Assembly (NCBI GenBank): GCA_036377675.1
Contig: DASUXY010000018.1
Location: 9,629 to 73,628 of the forward strand
From: DASUXY01 sp036377675
Lineage (GTDB): Bacteria; Bacillota; Bacilli; Bacillales; Amphibacillaceae
Length of the DNA stretch: 64,000 nt
Direction of reading: 5' to 3'
Positions 16,290 through 25,790 of the stretch are shown here, in pieces; within the stretch, counting starts at the first letter, position 1; every line of letters begins with the position of its first letter. Both the position numbers and the translations under genes were made by a program. Under the pieces are notes generated by a model. That model saw nothing but the letters and a program-made list of their open reading frames with translations, was not told the origin of the DNA and did no database searches.

Positions 16290-18011
16290 TTGAAGGTTGA
16301 GGCAAAAACAGAGATGACAGTTGTTCAAGATGTGGAAACAGGTGCTGATTTATTAATACAATCGTTGATTGATGAAAATGTAGACACCATTTTTGGTTAT
16401 CCAGGTGGTGCCGTACTCCCAATTTATGACGCATTATACCGGAAAAAAGCAGCTTTTGATCATATTTTAACACGCCATGAACAAGGCTCTATTCATGCAG
16501 CAGAAGGTTATGCACGAACTACGGGAAAGCCGGGCGTTGTCTTCGCTACATCCGGACCAGGAGCAACGAACCTCATTACAGGAATTACGGATGCGATGAT
16601 GGATTCATTGCCACTCGTTATTTTTACCGGGCAAGTTTCAAGCAGTGTTGTTGGCACAGACGCATTTCAAGAGTCCGATGTGATGGGAATTACGACTCCG
16701 ATTACAAAGTACAATTATCAAATTAAAGAATTATCCGAATTGCCACGAATTGTAAAAGAGGCGTTTCATATCGCTACTACAGGTCGACCGGGGCCCGTCG
16801 TTGTCGATATTCCAAAAAATATTTCCCAAGAAATAACGACAGGCGAATATGATCAAACGATGCATCTACCTGGTTACCAGCCTACGGAACTGCCTAATCC
16901 ATTGCAGATTACGAAGTTGGCTGAAGCTATCGAACAGGCGAAAAGGCCACTCGTACTTGCCGGTGCAGGTGTCTTATTTGCAGATGCTTCGGCAGAGTTA
17001 AAACAATTTGTCGAGCGATACGAATTACCAATCACGACGACGTTGCTTGGATTAGGAAGTTATCCGGGCTCAAGTCCATTATCACTAGGAATGGCTGGGA
17101 TGCATGGGAATTATGCGGCGAATATGGCGATTTATGAATGTGACTTGTTAATTAACATTGGAGCACGATTCGATGATCGATTAACGGGAAGTTTACAGCA
17201 TTTTGCACCACAAGCAAAAGTAGCACATATCGATATCGATCCAGCTGAAATCGGAAAAAATGTTGAGACAGTAATCCCCGTTGTTGCAGACGCCAAAGAA
17301 GCGTTAAAAGCGTTGTTGAAAAAAACAATCCAGATTCCAGAACATGGAAGATGGCACGAAACGTTGCAAAATAATAAAGAGCAGTATCCACTGTGGTACG
17401 AACAACCGGATCAATATATTTCTCCGCAACGTTTAATTCAACAAATCCATCGTGTCACAAAAGGAGAAGCAATTGTTACGACCGACGTCGGTCAACATCA
17501 AATGTGGGCTGCACAATATTACACATTAGATAATCCGCATCGGTGGGTAACATCCGGTGGTCTAGGAACGATGGGATTTGGTTTTCCAGCAGCAATCGGA
17601 GCACAAATTGGTTCACCAGAAGAGCTCGTTGTTTCCATCGTCGGAGACGCCGGTTTTCAGATGACGTGTCAAGAGTTGTCTGTCGTCAAAGATAGAAACC
17701 TACCAGTTAAAGTCATTATTTTGAATAATGAAGCATTAGGAATGGTTCGCCAATGGCAAGATAAATTTTATGATAAACGTTATTCAGAATCGATTTTAAC
17801 TGCGAATCCTGATTTTGTGAAATTAGCCGAAAGTTATGGTATACGTGGAGTTCGCGTTGATCGTGAAGAAGATGTTGCAACAACGCTTGAAGATATCTTT
17901 TCATATGATGGTCCAGTCGTTGCTGATTTCCGAGTTTGTCAACAAGAAAATGTGTATCCAATGATTGCACCGGGTAAAGGATCACATGAAATGATAGGGG
18001 TGAAAAAATGA
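16290..18011 (+). CDS. ilvB: Acetolactate synthase large subunit IlvB
   Basis: This ThDP-dependent enzyme makes acetolactate or acetohydroxybutyrate, the first common step to Val/Leu and Ile. It has 573 residues: the N-terminal Pyr domain with catalytic Glu in TRHEQGSIHAAEGYA, a central FAD-binding domain, and a C-terminal PP domain with GDAGFQM and metal-binding NN. The start is TTG at 16290 with RBS AAGGAGG nine bases upstream. It overlaps ilvN by four bases (ATGA). It heads the eight-gene operon controlled by the T-box. Confidence 0.97.
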   Translation: MKVEAKTEMTVVQDVETGADLLIQSLIDENVDTIFGYPGGAVLPIYDALYRKKAAFDHILTRHEQGSIHAAEGYARTTGKPGVVFATSGPGATNLITGITDAMMDSLPLVIFTGQVSSSVVGTDAFQESDVMGITTPITKYNYQIKELSELPRIVKEAFHIATTGRPGPVVVDIPKNISQEITTGEYDQTMHLPGYQPTELPNPLQITKLAEAIEQAKRPLVLAGAGVLFADASAELKQFVERYELPITTTLLGLGSYPGSSPLSLGMAGMHGNYAANMAIYECDLLINIGARFDDRLTGSLQHFAPQAKVAHIDIDPAEIGKNVETVIPVVADAKEALKALLKKTIQIPEHGRWHETLQNNKEQYPLWYEQPDQYISPQRLIQQIHRVTKGEAIVTTDVGQHQMWAAQYYTLDNPHRWVTSGGLGTMGFGFPAAIGAQIGSPEELVVSIVGDAGFQMTCQELSVVKDRNLPVKVIILNNEALGMVRQWQDKFYDKRYSESILTANPDFVKLAESYGIRGVRVDREEDVATTLEDIFSYDGPVVADFRVCQQENVYPMIAPGKGSHEMIGVKK

Positions 18012-18529
18012 AACGGATCATAACGGCAACTGTACAAAATCGAAGTGGTGTACTCAATCGAATTACAGGAATGCTAAATAAGCGTCAGTTCAATATCGAA
18101 AGTATTACAGTTGGTGCATCAGAAACAGAAGGTGTTTCAAAAATGACTTTTGTCGTTGAAGTCAATGACGATCAAAAATTAGAACAACTGACGAAACAAT
18201 TGAATAAACAAATCGATGTTTTAAAAGTTTCTGATATAACGGATCAAGCCATTGTTGCACGAGAACTTGCCTTAGTAAAAGTTGTTGGCAGTGGTCAACT
18301 ACGCTCAGAAATTCAAGGAATTATCTCTCCTTTCCGTGCATCGATTATTGACGTCAGTAAAGATAATTTAACGATTCAAGTGACTGGAAAGCCTGAAAAA
18401 GTTGATGCACTCATTGCACTTTTAAGACCATATGGCATTAAAGAATTAGCAAGAACAGGGGTCATCGCATTTTTGAGAGGTCAGCAACCTTCGCAGGTGA
18501 CAGAGATTAACTCCGTTTTTCCAATGTAA
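18008..18529 (+). CDS. ilvN: Acetolactate synthase regulatory subunit IlvN (IlvH)
   Basis: This small subunit binds valine and activates or inhibits IlvB. It has 173 residues, with an N-terminal ACT domain (VQNRSGVLNRITGMLNKR) and a C-terminal domain typical of the longer IlvH type. It is translationally coupled to ilvB through an ATGA overlap. Confidence 0.96.
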   Translation: MKRIITATVQNRSGVLNRITGMLNKRQFNIESITVGASETEGVSKMTFVVEVNDDQKLEQLTKQLNKQIDVLKVSDITDQAIVARELALVKVVGSGQLRSEIQGIISPFRASIIDVSKDNLTIQVTGKPEKVDALIALLRPYGIKELARTGVIAFLRGQQPSQVTEINSVFPM

Positions 18530-18643
18530 GTTTGCAAGAAACGTTTCGTTTTTATCGATGGTGTTATCGCTACTAACATTTTACTTTCTATGAAGTGTGT
18601 TTAATTCGTTAGTTCTCTAAATTATAAAAATATAAATTTATGT

Positions 18644-18667
18644 AAATTCCCAATACTTGGGAGATTT
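18644..18667 (+). other. Stem-loop upstream of ilvC (possible RNA 5'-end stabiliser)
   Basis: TCCCAA-TAC-TTGGGA (18648-18662) forms a perfect hairpin with flanking AAAT/ATTT, 31 bases before the ilvC start and without a T tail, so it is not a terminator. It stands in the 168-bp ilvN-ilvC gap, the region where the B. subtilis operon mRNA is processed to a stable ilvC-leu message. Confidence 0.55.
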
Positions 18668-18697
18668 ATACAATTCATTTAAGGAGGAGTTTAACAA

Positions 18698-19741
18698 ATG
18701 GCAAAAGTACTTTATGAAAAAGATATTCAAACTGAGGTTTTGGAAGGAAAGAAAATAGCGGTGATTGGCTACGGATCACAGGGGCATGCACATGCATTGA
18801 ACCTTCGTGATAGTGGATACGATGTAGTCATCGGGCAGAGACCTGGAAAATCACAGGAAAAAGCAGAGAGAGATGGATTTACTGTAAAATCAGTTGCTGA
18901 TGCTGTAAGCGAAGCACAAGTCATTATGATTCTTTTACCAGATGAGCTACAAACAAAGGTTTACGAGGAAAGCATTGAACAGAATTTGAATGAAGGTGAT
19001 GCACTCGTATTTGCTCACGGATTCAACGTTCACTTTAATCAAATCGTTCCACCAAAAAATGTTGACGTCTTTCTCGTTGCACCTAAGGGACCAGGTCATC
19101 TCGTTCGTCGAACGTATGAAGAAGGTGCTGGTGTACCTGCTCTATATGGTGTCTATCAAGATGTTACAGGTAAAGCAAAACAATTAGCCCTTGCCTATGC
19201 ACAAGGAATTGGAGCAGCAAGAGCAGGTGTTCTTGAAACGACTTTCCAAGAAGAAACGGAAACAGATTTGTTCGGTGAGCAAGCTGTCTTGTGTGGAGGG
19301 CTTACAAGTCTTGTAAAAGCTGGCTTTGAAACATTGACAGAAGCAGGTTATCAGCCGGAAGTTGCTTATTTTGAATGTTTGCATGAAATGAAGTTAATCG
19401 TTGACTTGATGTATGAGGGCGGATTGGAAAATATGCGTTATTCTATCTCTGATACAGCTCAGTGGGGAGATTTCGTTTCTGGACCACGCGTTATTAATGA
19501 CGAAACGAAAGAACGCATGAAAGAAATTTTAGAAGAAGTCCAGTCTGGAGAATTTGCAAAAGGTTGGATTCTTGAAAACCAAGCTAATCGCCCGCAGTTT
19601 AATGCGATAAATAATAAAGAAAATGAGCATCTCATTGAAAAAGTAGGAAGGGAGTTACGCGAGTTAATGCCTTTTGTTAAGCAACCTGTGAAGGATGAAG
19701 AAAACAAGCAAAAGGACGTGAAAGAGCATGTCAAAAATTAA
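18698..19741 (+). CDS. ilvC: Ketol-acid reductoisomerase IlvC
   Basis: This Mg- and NADPH-dependent enzyme converts acetolactate to dihydroxyisovalerate and the homologous Ile precursor. It has 347 residues, class I size. The Rossmann motif is GYGSQGHAHALNLRDSG, the metal site includes the conserved DLFGEQAVLCGG stretch, and the C-terminal knotted domain has YFECLHEMKLIVDLMYEGG. RBS AAGGAGGAG precedes the ATG. The acidic, lysine-rich tail overlaps leuA by 14 bases. Confidence 0.97.
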   Translation: MAKVLYEKDIQTEVLEGKKIAVIGYGSQGHAHALNLRDSGYDVVIGQRPGKSQEKAERDGFTVKSVADAVSEAQVIMILLPDELQTKVYEESIEQNLNEGDALVFAHGFNVHFNQIVPPKNVDVFLVAPKGPGHLVRRTYEEGAGVPALYGVYQDVTGKAKQLALAYAQGIGAARAGVLETTFQEETETDLFGEQAVLCGGLTSLVKAGFETLTEAGYQPEVAYFECLHEMKLIVDLMYEGGLENMRYSISDTAQWGDFVSGPRVINDETKERMKEILEEVQSGEFAKGWILENQANRPQFNAINNKENEHLIEKVGRELRELMPFVKQPVKDEENKQKDVKEHVKN

Positions 19742-21275
19742 AATTTTTGATACGACATTGAGAGATGGCGAGCAGTCACCGGGTGTTAATTTAAACGCAC
19801 TTGAAAAACTGGAAATTGCTAAGCAGCTAGAGCGTTTTGGAGTGGATCGGATGGAAGCAGGCTTTCCTGCTTCCTCCAAAGGTGACTTTGAAGCAGTGAA
19901 AATGATTGCTGAAACGATAAAGGATACTTCGGTAACTGGTTTAGCTCGGGCGATAAAGTCGGATATCGATATCGCTTGGGACGCTTTAAAGGGAGCAGAA
20001 AATCCTTGTCTTCATGTTTTTATCGCTACTTCACCAATTCACATGGCTTACAAATTGAAGAAAACTCCCGAAGAAGTGATTGAAACAGCTGTCAAAACCG
20101 TATCGTATGCGAAAGAAAGATTTTCAGAAGTCGAATGGTCAGCTGAAGATGCTTCAAGATCCGATTTGGACTTTTTAGCAGAAATTATTGAAAAAGTAAT
20201 CGATGCAGGTGCGACAGTGATTAACTTGCCTGATACGGTTGGCTATGCAACTCCTGAAGAGTACGGAAATATGTTTCGCTATATAAAAGAAAATGTTCCA
20301 AATATTGATCGTGCCATTTTATCTTGCCACTGTCACAATGATTTAGGAATGGCAGTTGCTAACTCCATCGCTGCTGTTGAAAATGGAGCGACACAAATTG
20401 AAGGGACAGTTAACGGAATAGGAGAACGCGCTGGTAATGCTGCGCTTGAAGAAGTAGCCGTAGCTTTAAAAATTCGCTCTGACTTTTATCCTTATTCGAC
20501 CGGACTGAAGTTAAATGAAATTAAACGAACGAGTGATCTCGTAGCGAAACTGACAGGAATGTATGTGCAAGCGAACAAAGCAGTCATCGGACGCAATGCT
20601 TTTGCTCACGAGTCAGGAATTCATCAAGATGGTGTCTTGAAGCATAAAGAAACGTACGAAATCATTACACCTGAAATGGTCGGCGTAAGTTCGAACAATT
20701 TGTTTTTAGGAAAACATTCTGGCCGTCATGCGTTCAATGAAAAAGTGAAAGAAATGGGTTACGAGTTATCTGAAGAGAAACTTAAAGAAGCCTTTCATGC
20801 TTTTAAGATGTTGACAGATCGCAAAAAAGAAGTGACGGATGACGATTTGTTTACCATTCTTATGGATGTACAAACGGATACGACGGCGATTCATAAATAT
20901 GAGATTGAAATGTTTCAAGTTCAATATGGGACATCGAACATTCCGACGGCAACCGTTTCCTTAAAAACACCGAAAGGCGATTCTATCCAGACAGCATGTA
21001 CGGGGCAAGGAAGTGTTGAAGCACTGTACAATACATTAGATCAATTGATCGAAGAAGAATTGAAACTTCTCGATTATCAACTAAACTCTGTCGGAAGTGG
21101 AAAAGATGCTTTGGCAGAATCACACGTGCAACTGATGGTAAACGGAACGACGGTCAACGGTAGAGGCGCAGCTCAAGACGTATTGGAAGCATCAGGCAGT
21201 GCTTTTTTAAATGCTGTGAACCGATATATTGTTCAACAAAATACTGTCAAACAAAAAGAGCTTGTTGAAAATTAA
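19728..21275 (+). CDS. leuA: 2-isopropylmalate synthase LeuA
   Basis: LeuA condenses acetyl-CoA with 2-oxoisovalerate, the committed step to leucine. It has 515 residues: the TIM-barrel catalytic part starts with DTTLRDGEQSPGV and has the metal-binding SCHCHNDLGMAVANS motif (HxH), then the LeuA dimer/regulatory domain with the C-terminal leucine-sensing segment (QLNSVGSGKDALAESHVQL). It begins within the last codons of ilvC. Confidence 0.97.
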   Translation: MSKIKIFDTTLRDGEQSPGVNLNALEKLEIAKQLERFGVDRMEAGFPASSKGDFEAVKMIAETIKDTSVTGLARAIKSDIDIAWDALKGAENPCLHVFIATSPIHMAYKLKKTPEEVIETAVKTVSYAKERFSEVEWSAEDASRSDLDFLAEIIEKVIDAGATVINLPDTVGYATPEEYGNMFRYIKENVPNIDRAILSCHCHNDLGMAVANSIAAVENGATQIEGTVNGIGERAGNAALEEVAVALKIRSDFYPYSTGLKLNEIKRTSDLVAKLTGMYVQANKAVIGRNAFAHESGIHQDGVLKHKETYEIITPEMVGVSSNNLFLGKHSGRHAFNEKVKEMGYELSEEKLKEAFHAFKMLTDRKKEVTDDDLFTILMDVQTDTTAIHKYEIEMFQVQYGTSNIPTATVSLKTPKGDSIQTACTGQGSVEALYNTLDQLIEEELKLLDYQLNSVGSGKDALAESHVQLMVNGTTVNGRGAAQDVLEASGSAFLNAVNRYIVQQNTVKQKELVEN

Positions 21276-21360
21276 GTTTAAGAGATTGAGAATCGAATAG
21301 TAAAGAAACAGATTTCCTCTTTACCATTCATATTGACATCATTTTTTAGGAGGGAAGAAG

Positions 21361-22467
21361 ATGAGTAAACAAATCGTTTTACTTCCGGGCGATGGGATCG
21401 GCAAAGAAATTATGGAGTCGGCAAAGTTTGTTTTACATGCAATTGGTGAAGAGTTTGGGCACTCATTTACGTTTCATGAAGAAGCCATCGGAGGGGATGC
21501 AATCGATCGTCACGGCGTTCCACTACCTGAACGAACAATTGAAGCTTGTAAACGTGCCGATGCTCTTTTACTCGGTGCTGTTGGTGGACCAAAATGGAAC
21601 AGTCAACCTGCACATAACAGGCCTGAACAAGGATTACTCGGAATTCGTAAAGAAATGGAATTATTTGCCAATTTACGTCCAGTTAAAGGAAGTTCCCCGC
21701 TATTGCATGCGTCCCCGTTGAAAGAAGAAATCATTAAAGATAGTGATATTCTCATTATTCGCGAGCTGACAGGTGGACTATATTTTGGAAAGCCGAGCGA
21801 ACGGCGTGAGAATGGTAACGTAGTGGTCGATACACTATATTACCGTCGAGATGAAATGGAACGGATTATTGACAAGGCATTTGAAACGGCAAGTAAACGT
21901 AAAAGACATTTGACATCTGTTGACAAAGCAAATGTGCTCGAGTCAAGTCGAATGTGGCGTGAAATCGTCGAAGAAAAAAGTGAGGCATATCCTGATGTGA
22001 CGGTGGAGCATGTGCTCGTCGATGCGGCGGCGATGAAGCTCATTACACAACCGACTGCTTTCGATGTCATTGTGACGGAAAATTTATTCGGAGATATTTT
22101 AAGTGATGAAGCGTCTGTTTTAACAGGTTCGTTAGGAATGCTTCCATCGGCAAGCCTTCGTACGGATGGTGTAGGATTGTATGAACCTGTACATGGATCA
22201 GCACCAGATATTGCCGGAAAAGGAATTGCTAATCCGCTCGGGATGATTTTATCGACGGCGATGATGCTCAGATATTCGTTCCAAATGGAAGAGGAAGCGA
22301 CAGAAATTGAAAGAGCGGTTGATCACGTTCTTGAACTTGGGTACCATACACCTGATTTATCGATTGAAGGTGGTAAACAAGTAGGGACAAAAGAAATGAC
22401 TGAATTAATTGTTGATCATATTACTGTAAAAAGTATTCGCGATAGTATTTGTAGCATTTATGTGTAG
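21361..22467 (+). CDS. leuB: 3-isopropylmalate dehydrogenase LeuB
   Basis: LeuB oxidises and decarboxylates 3-isopropylmalate with NAD. It has 368 residues; LLPGDGIGKE at the start, LRPVKG-type substrate loop, the catalytic Tyr in RELTGGLYFG, and the NAD-binding GSAPDIAGKGIANP. RBS GGAGGGAAG lies upstream of the ATG at 21361. Confidence 0.97.
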   Translation: MSKQIVLLPGDGIGKEIMESAKFVLHAIGEEFGHSFTFHEEAIGGDAIDRHGVPLPERTIEACKRADALLLGAVGGPKWNSQPAHNRPEQGLLGIRKEMELFANLRPVKGSSPLLHASPLKEEIIKDSDILIIRELTGGLYFGKPSERRENGNVVVDTLYYRRDEMERIIDKAFETASKRKRHLTSVDKANVLESSRMWREIVEEKSEAYPDVTVEHVLVDAAAMKLITQPTAFDVIVTENLFGDILSDEASVLTGSLGMLPSASLRTDGVGLYEPVHGSAPDIAGKGIANPLGMILSTAMMLRYSFQMEEEATEIERAVDHVLELGYHTPDLSIEGGKQVGTKEMTELIVDHITVKSIRDSICSIYV

Positions 22468-22481
22468 TGAGGAGGTACCAC

Positions 22482-23894
22482 ATGAAAAATCCGAAAACGA
22501 TTATCGAAAAAATATGGAATAAGCATATCGTTCATCAAGAAGAAGGAAAACCTGATTTACTTTATATCGATTTGCACTTAGTTCATGAAGTAACATCACC
22601 ACAAGCTTTCGAAGGGTTGCGCATGAAAGATCGTAAAGTTAGGCGACCTGATTTAACATTTGCAACCGTTGACCATAATGTGCCGACGAGAAACCGTGAT
22701 GTAATCCAAGATGAAATTGCAAAAAAACAGATGGAAACGTTAAAAAGTAATTGCGAACAATACGGCATTCCACTAGCCGATATGTTCCATCCGGACCAAG
22801 GGATCGTCCACGTCATCGGCCCACAGTTAGGACTTACACAACCTGGGAAGACAATTGTATGTGGGGATAGTCATACATCGACCCACGGAGCATTTGGTGC
22901 CATCGCTTTTGGAATTGGAACGAGCGAAGTTGAACACGTCTTAGCGACACAAACATTATGGCAAGAACGTCCAAAAACATTGAATGTTCATGTCGAAGGT
23001 GATCTCGCTCCTGGAGTGACGGCAAAAGACCTTATTTTAGCGATTATTGCTAAATTTGGCATTAAATTCGGCACAGGGCACATCATCGAATATACAGGAG
23101 AGGCCATTCGTAACTTGTCGATGGAAGGTCGAATGACAGTATGTAATATGTCTATTGAAGGTGGGGCAAGAGCTGGCTTAATAAGTCCTGATGAAAAAAC
23201 GATTGAATATTTGCGTAATCGAGAACATGTTCCTAAAGGCGAAGCATTTGATCAGCTAGCCGAACAATGGCTTGATTTAGCGACAGATGAAGGGGCTGTC
23301 TATGATCAACAGTTGACCATAAACGCTAGCGAAGTTGAACCACAAGTCACTTGGGGAACAAACCCTGGCATGTGTGTTCCAGTTAGTGGTAGCACACCGA
23401 GTTTAGCTGATGTTGAGCAAAAAGAAGATGTTCAACGGGCTCTTGAATACATGGGTCTTGAAGAAGAGCAGCCGATTACGTCTATTGAAATTGACCACGT
23501 CTTTATCGGGTCATGTACAAATTCACGATTGAGCGATTTACAAAAAGCAGCAGCGATTGTGAAAGATAAAAAAGTAAAAGAAGGTGTCCGGGCTATCGTC
23601 GTCCCAGGTTCATATCAGGTGAAGATGGACGCAGAAAAAGAGGGGCTCGATACGATTTTTAAACAGGCTGGTTTTGAGTGGCGCGATGCTGGCTGTAGTA
23701 TGTGTTTAGCGATGAATGATGACATCGTTCCACCTGGTGGTCGATGTGCTTCAACATCGAACCGAAACTTTGAAGGAAGACAAGGAAATGGAGCTCGCAC
23801 ACACTTAGTTAGCCCGGAAATGGCGGCAGCAGCGGCGATTGAAGGTCGGTTTGTCGATGTGCGAACGTATGCCGATGCTGGTGTATTTAGCTAA
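22482..23894 (+). CDS. leuC: 3-isopropylmalate dehydratase large subunit LeuC
   Basis: This aconitase-family subunit carries the 4Fe-4S cluster for isomerising 2- to 3-isopropylmalate. It has 470 residues. Cluster ligands are Cys in GSCTNSRLSDL and the pair in DAGCSMCLAMN; GDSHTSTHGAFGA is the active-site His motif. A GTG at 22467 opens the frame five codons earlier but overlaps the RBS GAGGAGG; the ATG at 22482 was chosen. Confidence 0.96.
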   Translation: MKNPKTIIEKIWNKHIVHQEEGKPDLLYIDLHLVHEVTSPQAFEGLRMKDRKVRRPDLTFATVDHNVPTRNRDVIQDEIAKKQMETLKSNCEQYGIPLADMFHPDQGIVHVIGPQLGLTQPGKTIVCGDSHTSTHGAFGAIAFGIGTSEVEHVLATQTLWQERPKTLNVHVEGDLAPGVTAKDLILAIIAKFGIKFGTGHIIEYTGEAIRNLSMEGRMTVCNMSIEGGARAGLISPDEKTIEYLRNREHVPKGEAFDQLAEQWLDLATDEGAVYDQQLTINASEVEPQVTWGTNPGMCVPVSGSTPSLADVEQKEDVQRALEYMGLEEEQPITSIEIDHVFIGSCTNSRLSDLQKAAAIVKDKKVKEGVRAIVVPGSYQVKMDAEKEGLDTIFKQAGFEWRDAGCSMCLAMNDDIVPPGGRCASTSNRNFEGRQGNGARTHLVSPEMAAAAAIEGRFVDVRTYADAGVFS

Positions 23895-23948
23895 ACATAT
23901 TATAAAAACGATCAATACCATTGTTTTACGAGACGAGGAGGTGTCCGT

Positions 23949-24533
23949 ATGGAAGCCATTCAAGTGCATAAAGGTTTAGTTTACCCATTAAATCGGTCAA
24001 ATGTTGATACAGACCAGATTATTCCTAAACAATTTTTGAAGCGGATTGAACGGACAGGATTTGGTCAATTTTTGTTTTACCATTGGCGATTTGATGATCA
24101 AGGCCAGAAACGAAAAGACTTCAATTTAAATGATGAGAAATATGAAGGGACTACAATTTTGTTAGCTGGAGAAAACTTCGGCTGTGGTTCCTCAAGAGAA
24201 CATGCACCGTGGGCATTACTCGATTATGGTTTTCGAGTCATTATCGCTCCAAGTTTTGCAGATATTTTTTATAATAACGCTTTGAAAAATGGTATTATAC
24301 CGATTAAAATGGATAATTCGCAACTGAACGAATGGATGAAAGAAGCAGAGGAAAACGAACTCATTTTATCCATTGACTTAAAGAAAAAGCAAATTACACA
24401 AACTGACGGAAAAGTAGTCTCTTTTGATATTCCAGCCTATCACCAAGAAAAATTACTCAATGGCTGGGATGATATTGCGTTAACACTTCATCACGAAGAT
24501 AAAATCAAAGCTTATGAAAATGCTAGTAGATAA
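23949..24533 (+). CDS. leuD: 3-isopropylmalate dehydratase small subunit LeuD
   Basis: This is the swivel-domain partner of LeuC, 194 residues. It has NVDTDQIIPKQFLKR near the start and the substrate-binding GENFGCGSSREHAPWAL motif. RBS GAGGAGGTG lies close before the ATG at 23949. The next gene begins 24 bases downstream, so ilvA is probably in the same transcript. Confidence 0.96.
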   Translation: MEAIQVHKGLVYPLNRSNVDTDQIIPKQFLKRIERTGFGQFLFYHWRFDDQGQKRKDFNLNDEKYEGTTILLAGENFGCGSSREHAPWALLDYGFRVIIAPSFADIFYNNALKNGIIPIKMDNSQLNEWMKEAEENELILSIDLKKKQITQTDGKVVSFDIPAYHQEKLLNGWDDIALTLHHEDKIKAYENASR

Positions 24534-24557
24534 TTCAAACAATTAAGGGTATGATGA

Positions 24558-25583
24558 ATGTATGAGTATATTTGTAAAGATGGGGAGAGTGGATCGCTTG
24601 GGAATTTGCTAACAGGAGAAAGGGTGCACACAGCACTGGGCAGGCTACGACCGATTGTCCATCGCACCCCTTTACTGACATCAGAAACTACGAATCGTTT
24701 GGTCGGAAAACATGTTTATTTTAAACTAGAAAACCAACAAAAAACAGGAGCTTTTAAGTTTAGAGGGGCTACATTTAAACTGATGCAATTAAGGAAAACA
24801 CAATTGCGAAGAGGTGTGATTACAGCTTCGGCTGGAAATCATGCACAAGGAGTTGCGTATGCTGCTACTAAACTAGATACGAAAGCAACCATATTCATGC
24901 CAGAAGATACACCAGATGCAAAGGTAGATGCGACGAGAAATTATGGTGCGAACGTCGTCCTTACCGGTGAAACGTTTCAAGAAGCGTATGAAAAGTCACT
25001 TGAACGTCAAAAACGAACCGGAGCTGTTTACGTCCATCCATTTGACGATTATGACGTAATGGCTGGTCAAGGAACGATTGCTCTTGAATTGCTCCGTCAG
25101 GAAGATCGGATCGATACAATTATCGTTCCGATTGGTGGGGGTGGTTTGATTAGCGGTATAGCGGTCGCTGCCAAACACGTCAATCGGAATATGCAAATTA
25201 TTGGTGTACAAGCGAAAAATGCAGCAGCTGTATACGATAGTTTTCATCAGCATACGATGAAAAAATGGGATTCTGTTTCTACGATTGCTGAAGGAATAGC
25301 TGTCAAAGAACCCGGTAAACAGACGTTGCCAATTATTAATCGCTACGTCGACGACATCGTCACTGTGACGGACGAACAAATTGCTTCTGCAATGATTTAT
25401 ATGTTAGAACGTAACAAGACATTAGTAGAAGGTGCTGGTGCAGCAGCATTAGCAGCATTATTCGCTTATCATGACGAGATTGACTCTCAGCATTGTGGTG
25501 TTATTGTTAGTGGTGGAAATATGGATATTAGTATGATGACAAAAATACAAAACCTCGCAGAAAGATTAGCAGTTCCTGTCTAG
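24558..25583 (+). CDS. ilvA: Threonine deaminase, short form without ACT domain
   Basis: This PLP enzyme makes 2-oxobutanoate from threonine, the entry to isoleucine. The Schiff-base lysine is in KTGAFKFRGA, with SAGNHAQGVAYAA and the phosphate-binding GGGGLISG loop. At 341 residues it ends soon after the catalytic fold (SGGNMD), so the C-terminal ACT-like regulatory domain of classical IlvA is missing; it resembles the short TdcB-type enzyme. Its position at the end of the ilv-leu operon argues for a biosynthetic role. The RBS before the ATG is weak (AAGGG), and an internal start is possible. Confidence 0.88.
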   Translation: MYEYICKDGESGSLGNLLTGERVHTALGRLRPIVHRTPLLTSETTNRLVGKHVYFKLENQQKTGAFKFRGATFKLMQLRKTQLRRGVITASAGNHAQGVAYAATKLDTKATIFMPEDTPDAKVDATRNYGANVVLTGETFQEAYEKSLERQKRTGAVYVHPFDDYDVMAGQGTIALELLRQEDRIDTIIVPIGGGGLISGIAVAAKHVNRNMQIIGVQAKNAAAVYDSFHQHTMKKWDSVSTIAEGIAVKEPGKQTLPIINRYVDDIVTVTDEQIASAMIYMLERNKTLVEGAGAAALAALFAYHDEIDSQHCGVIVSGGNMDISMMTKIQNLAERLAVPV

Positions 25584-25615
25584 AAAATGATTAACTGTTA
25601 GAAAATAAACGCTAG

Positions 25616-25652
25616 CGGTTCTTGGTAAACATGCCAAGAACCGCTTTTTCAT
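25616..25652 (+). terminator. Terminator of the ilv-leu operon
   Basis: A perfect 12-bp stem (AGCGGTTCTTGG / CCAAGAACCGCT) with an 8-base loop and TTTTTC tail. Confidence 0.93.
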
Positions 25653-25684
25653 GGAAAAGTGGTCCATCTGTTTTCTAGTATGTT

Positions 25685-25713
25685 TTGTTTTTTTAAACGT
25701 ATAAATGTATAAT
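25685..25713 (+). promoter_or_regulatory. Promoter of bdbC-thioredoxin unit
   Basis: TTGTTT and TATAAT are separated by 17 bases, about 80 bases before the bdbC start. Confidence 0.72.
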
Positions 25714-25790
25714 ACGAATATATTCCCTCATTACAATCTAGGTTATTTCTATTCATGGAATGCGTTTATGATTGCTGAAGGAGATTCATT

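Noticed and set aside
24996..25379. 127-codon minus-strand frame inside ilvA
   Set aside because: Antisense shadow with no recognisable domain.
24558..25583. Serine racemase or other fold-type II PLP enzyme instead of threonine deaminase
   Set aside because: Short length would allow it, but linkage to ilv-leu and overall motifs favour threonine deaminase.
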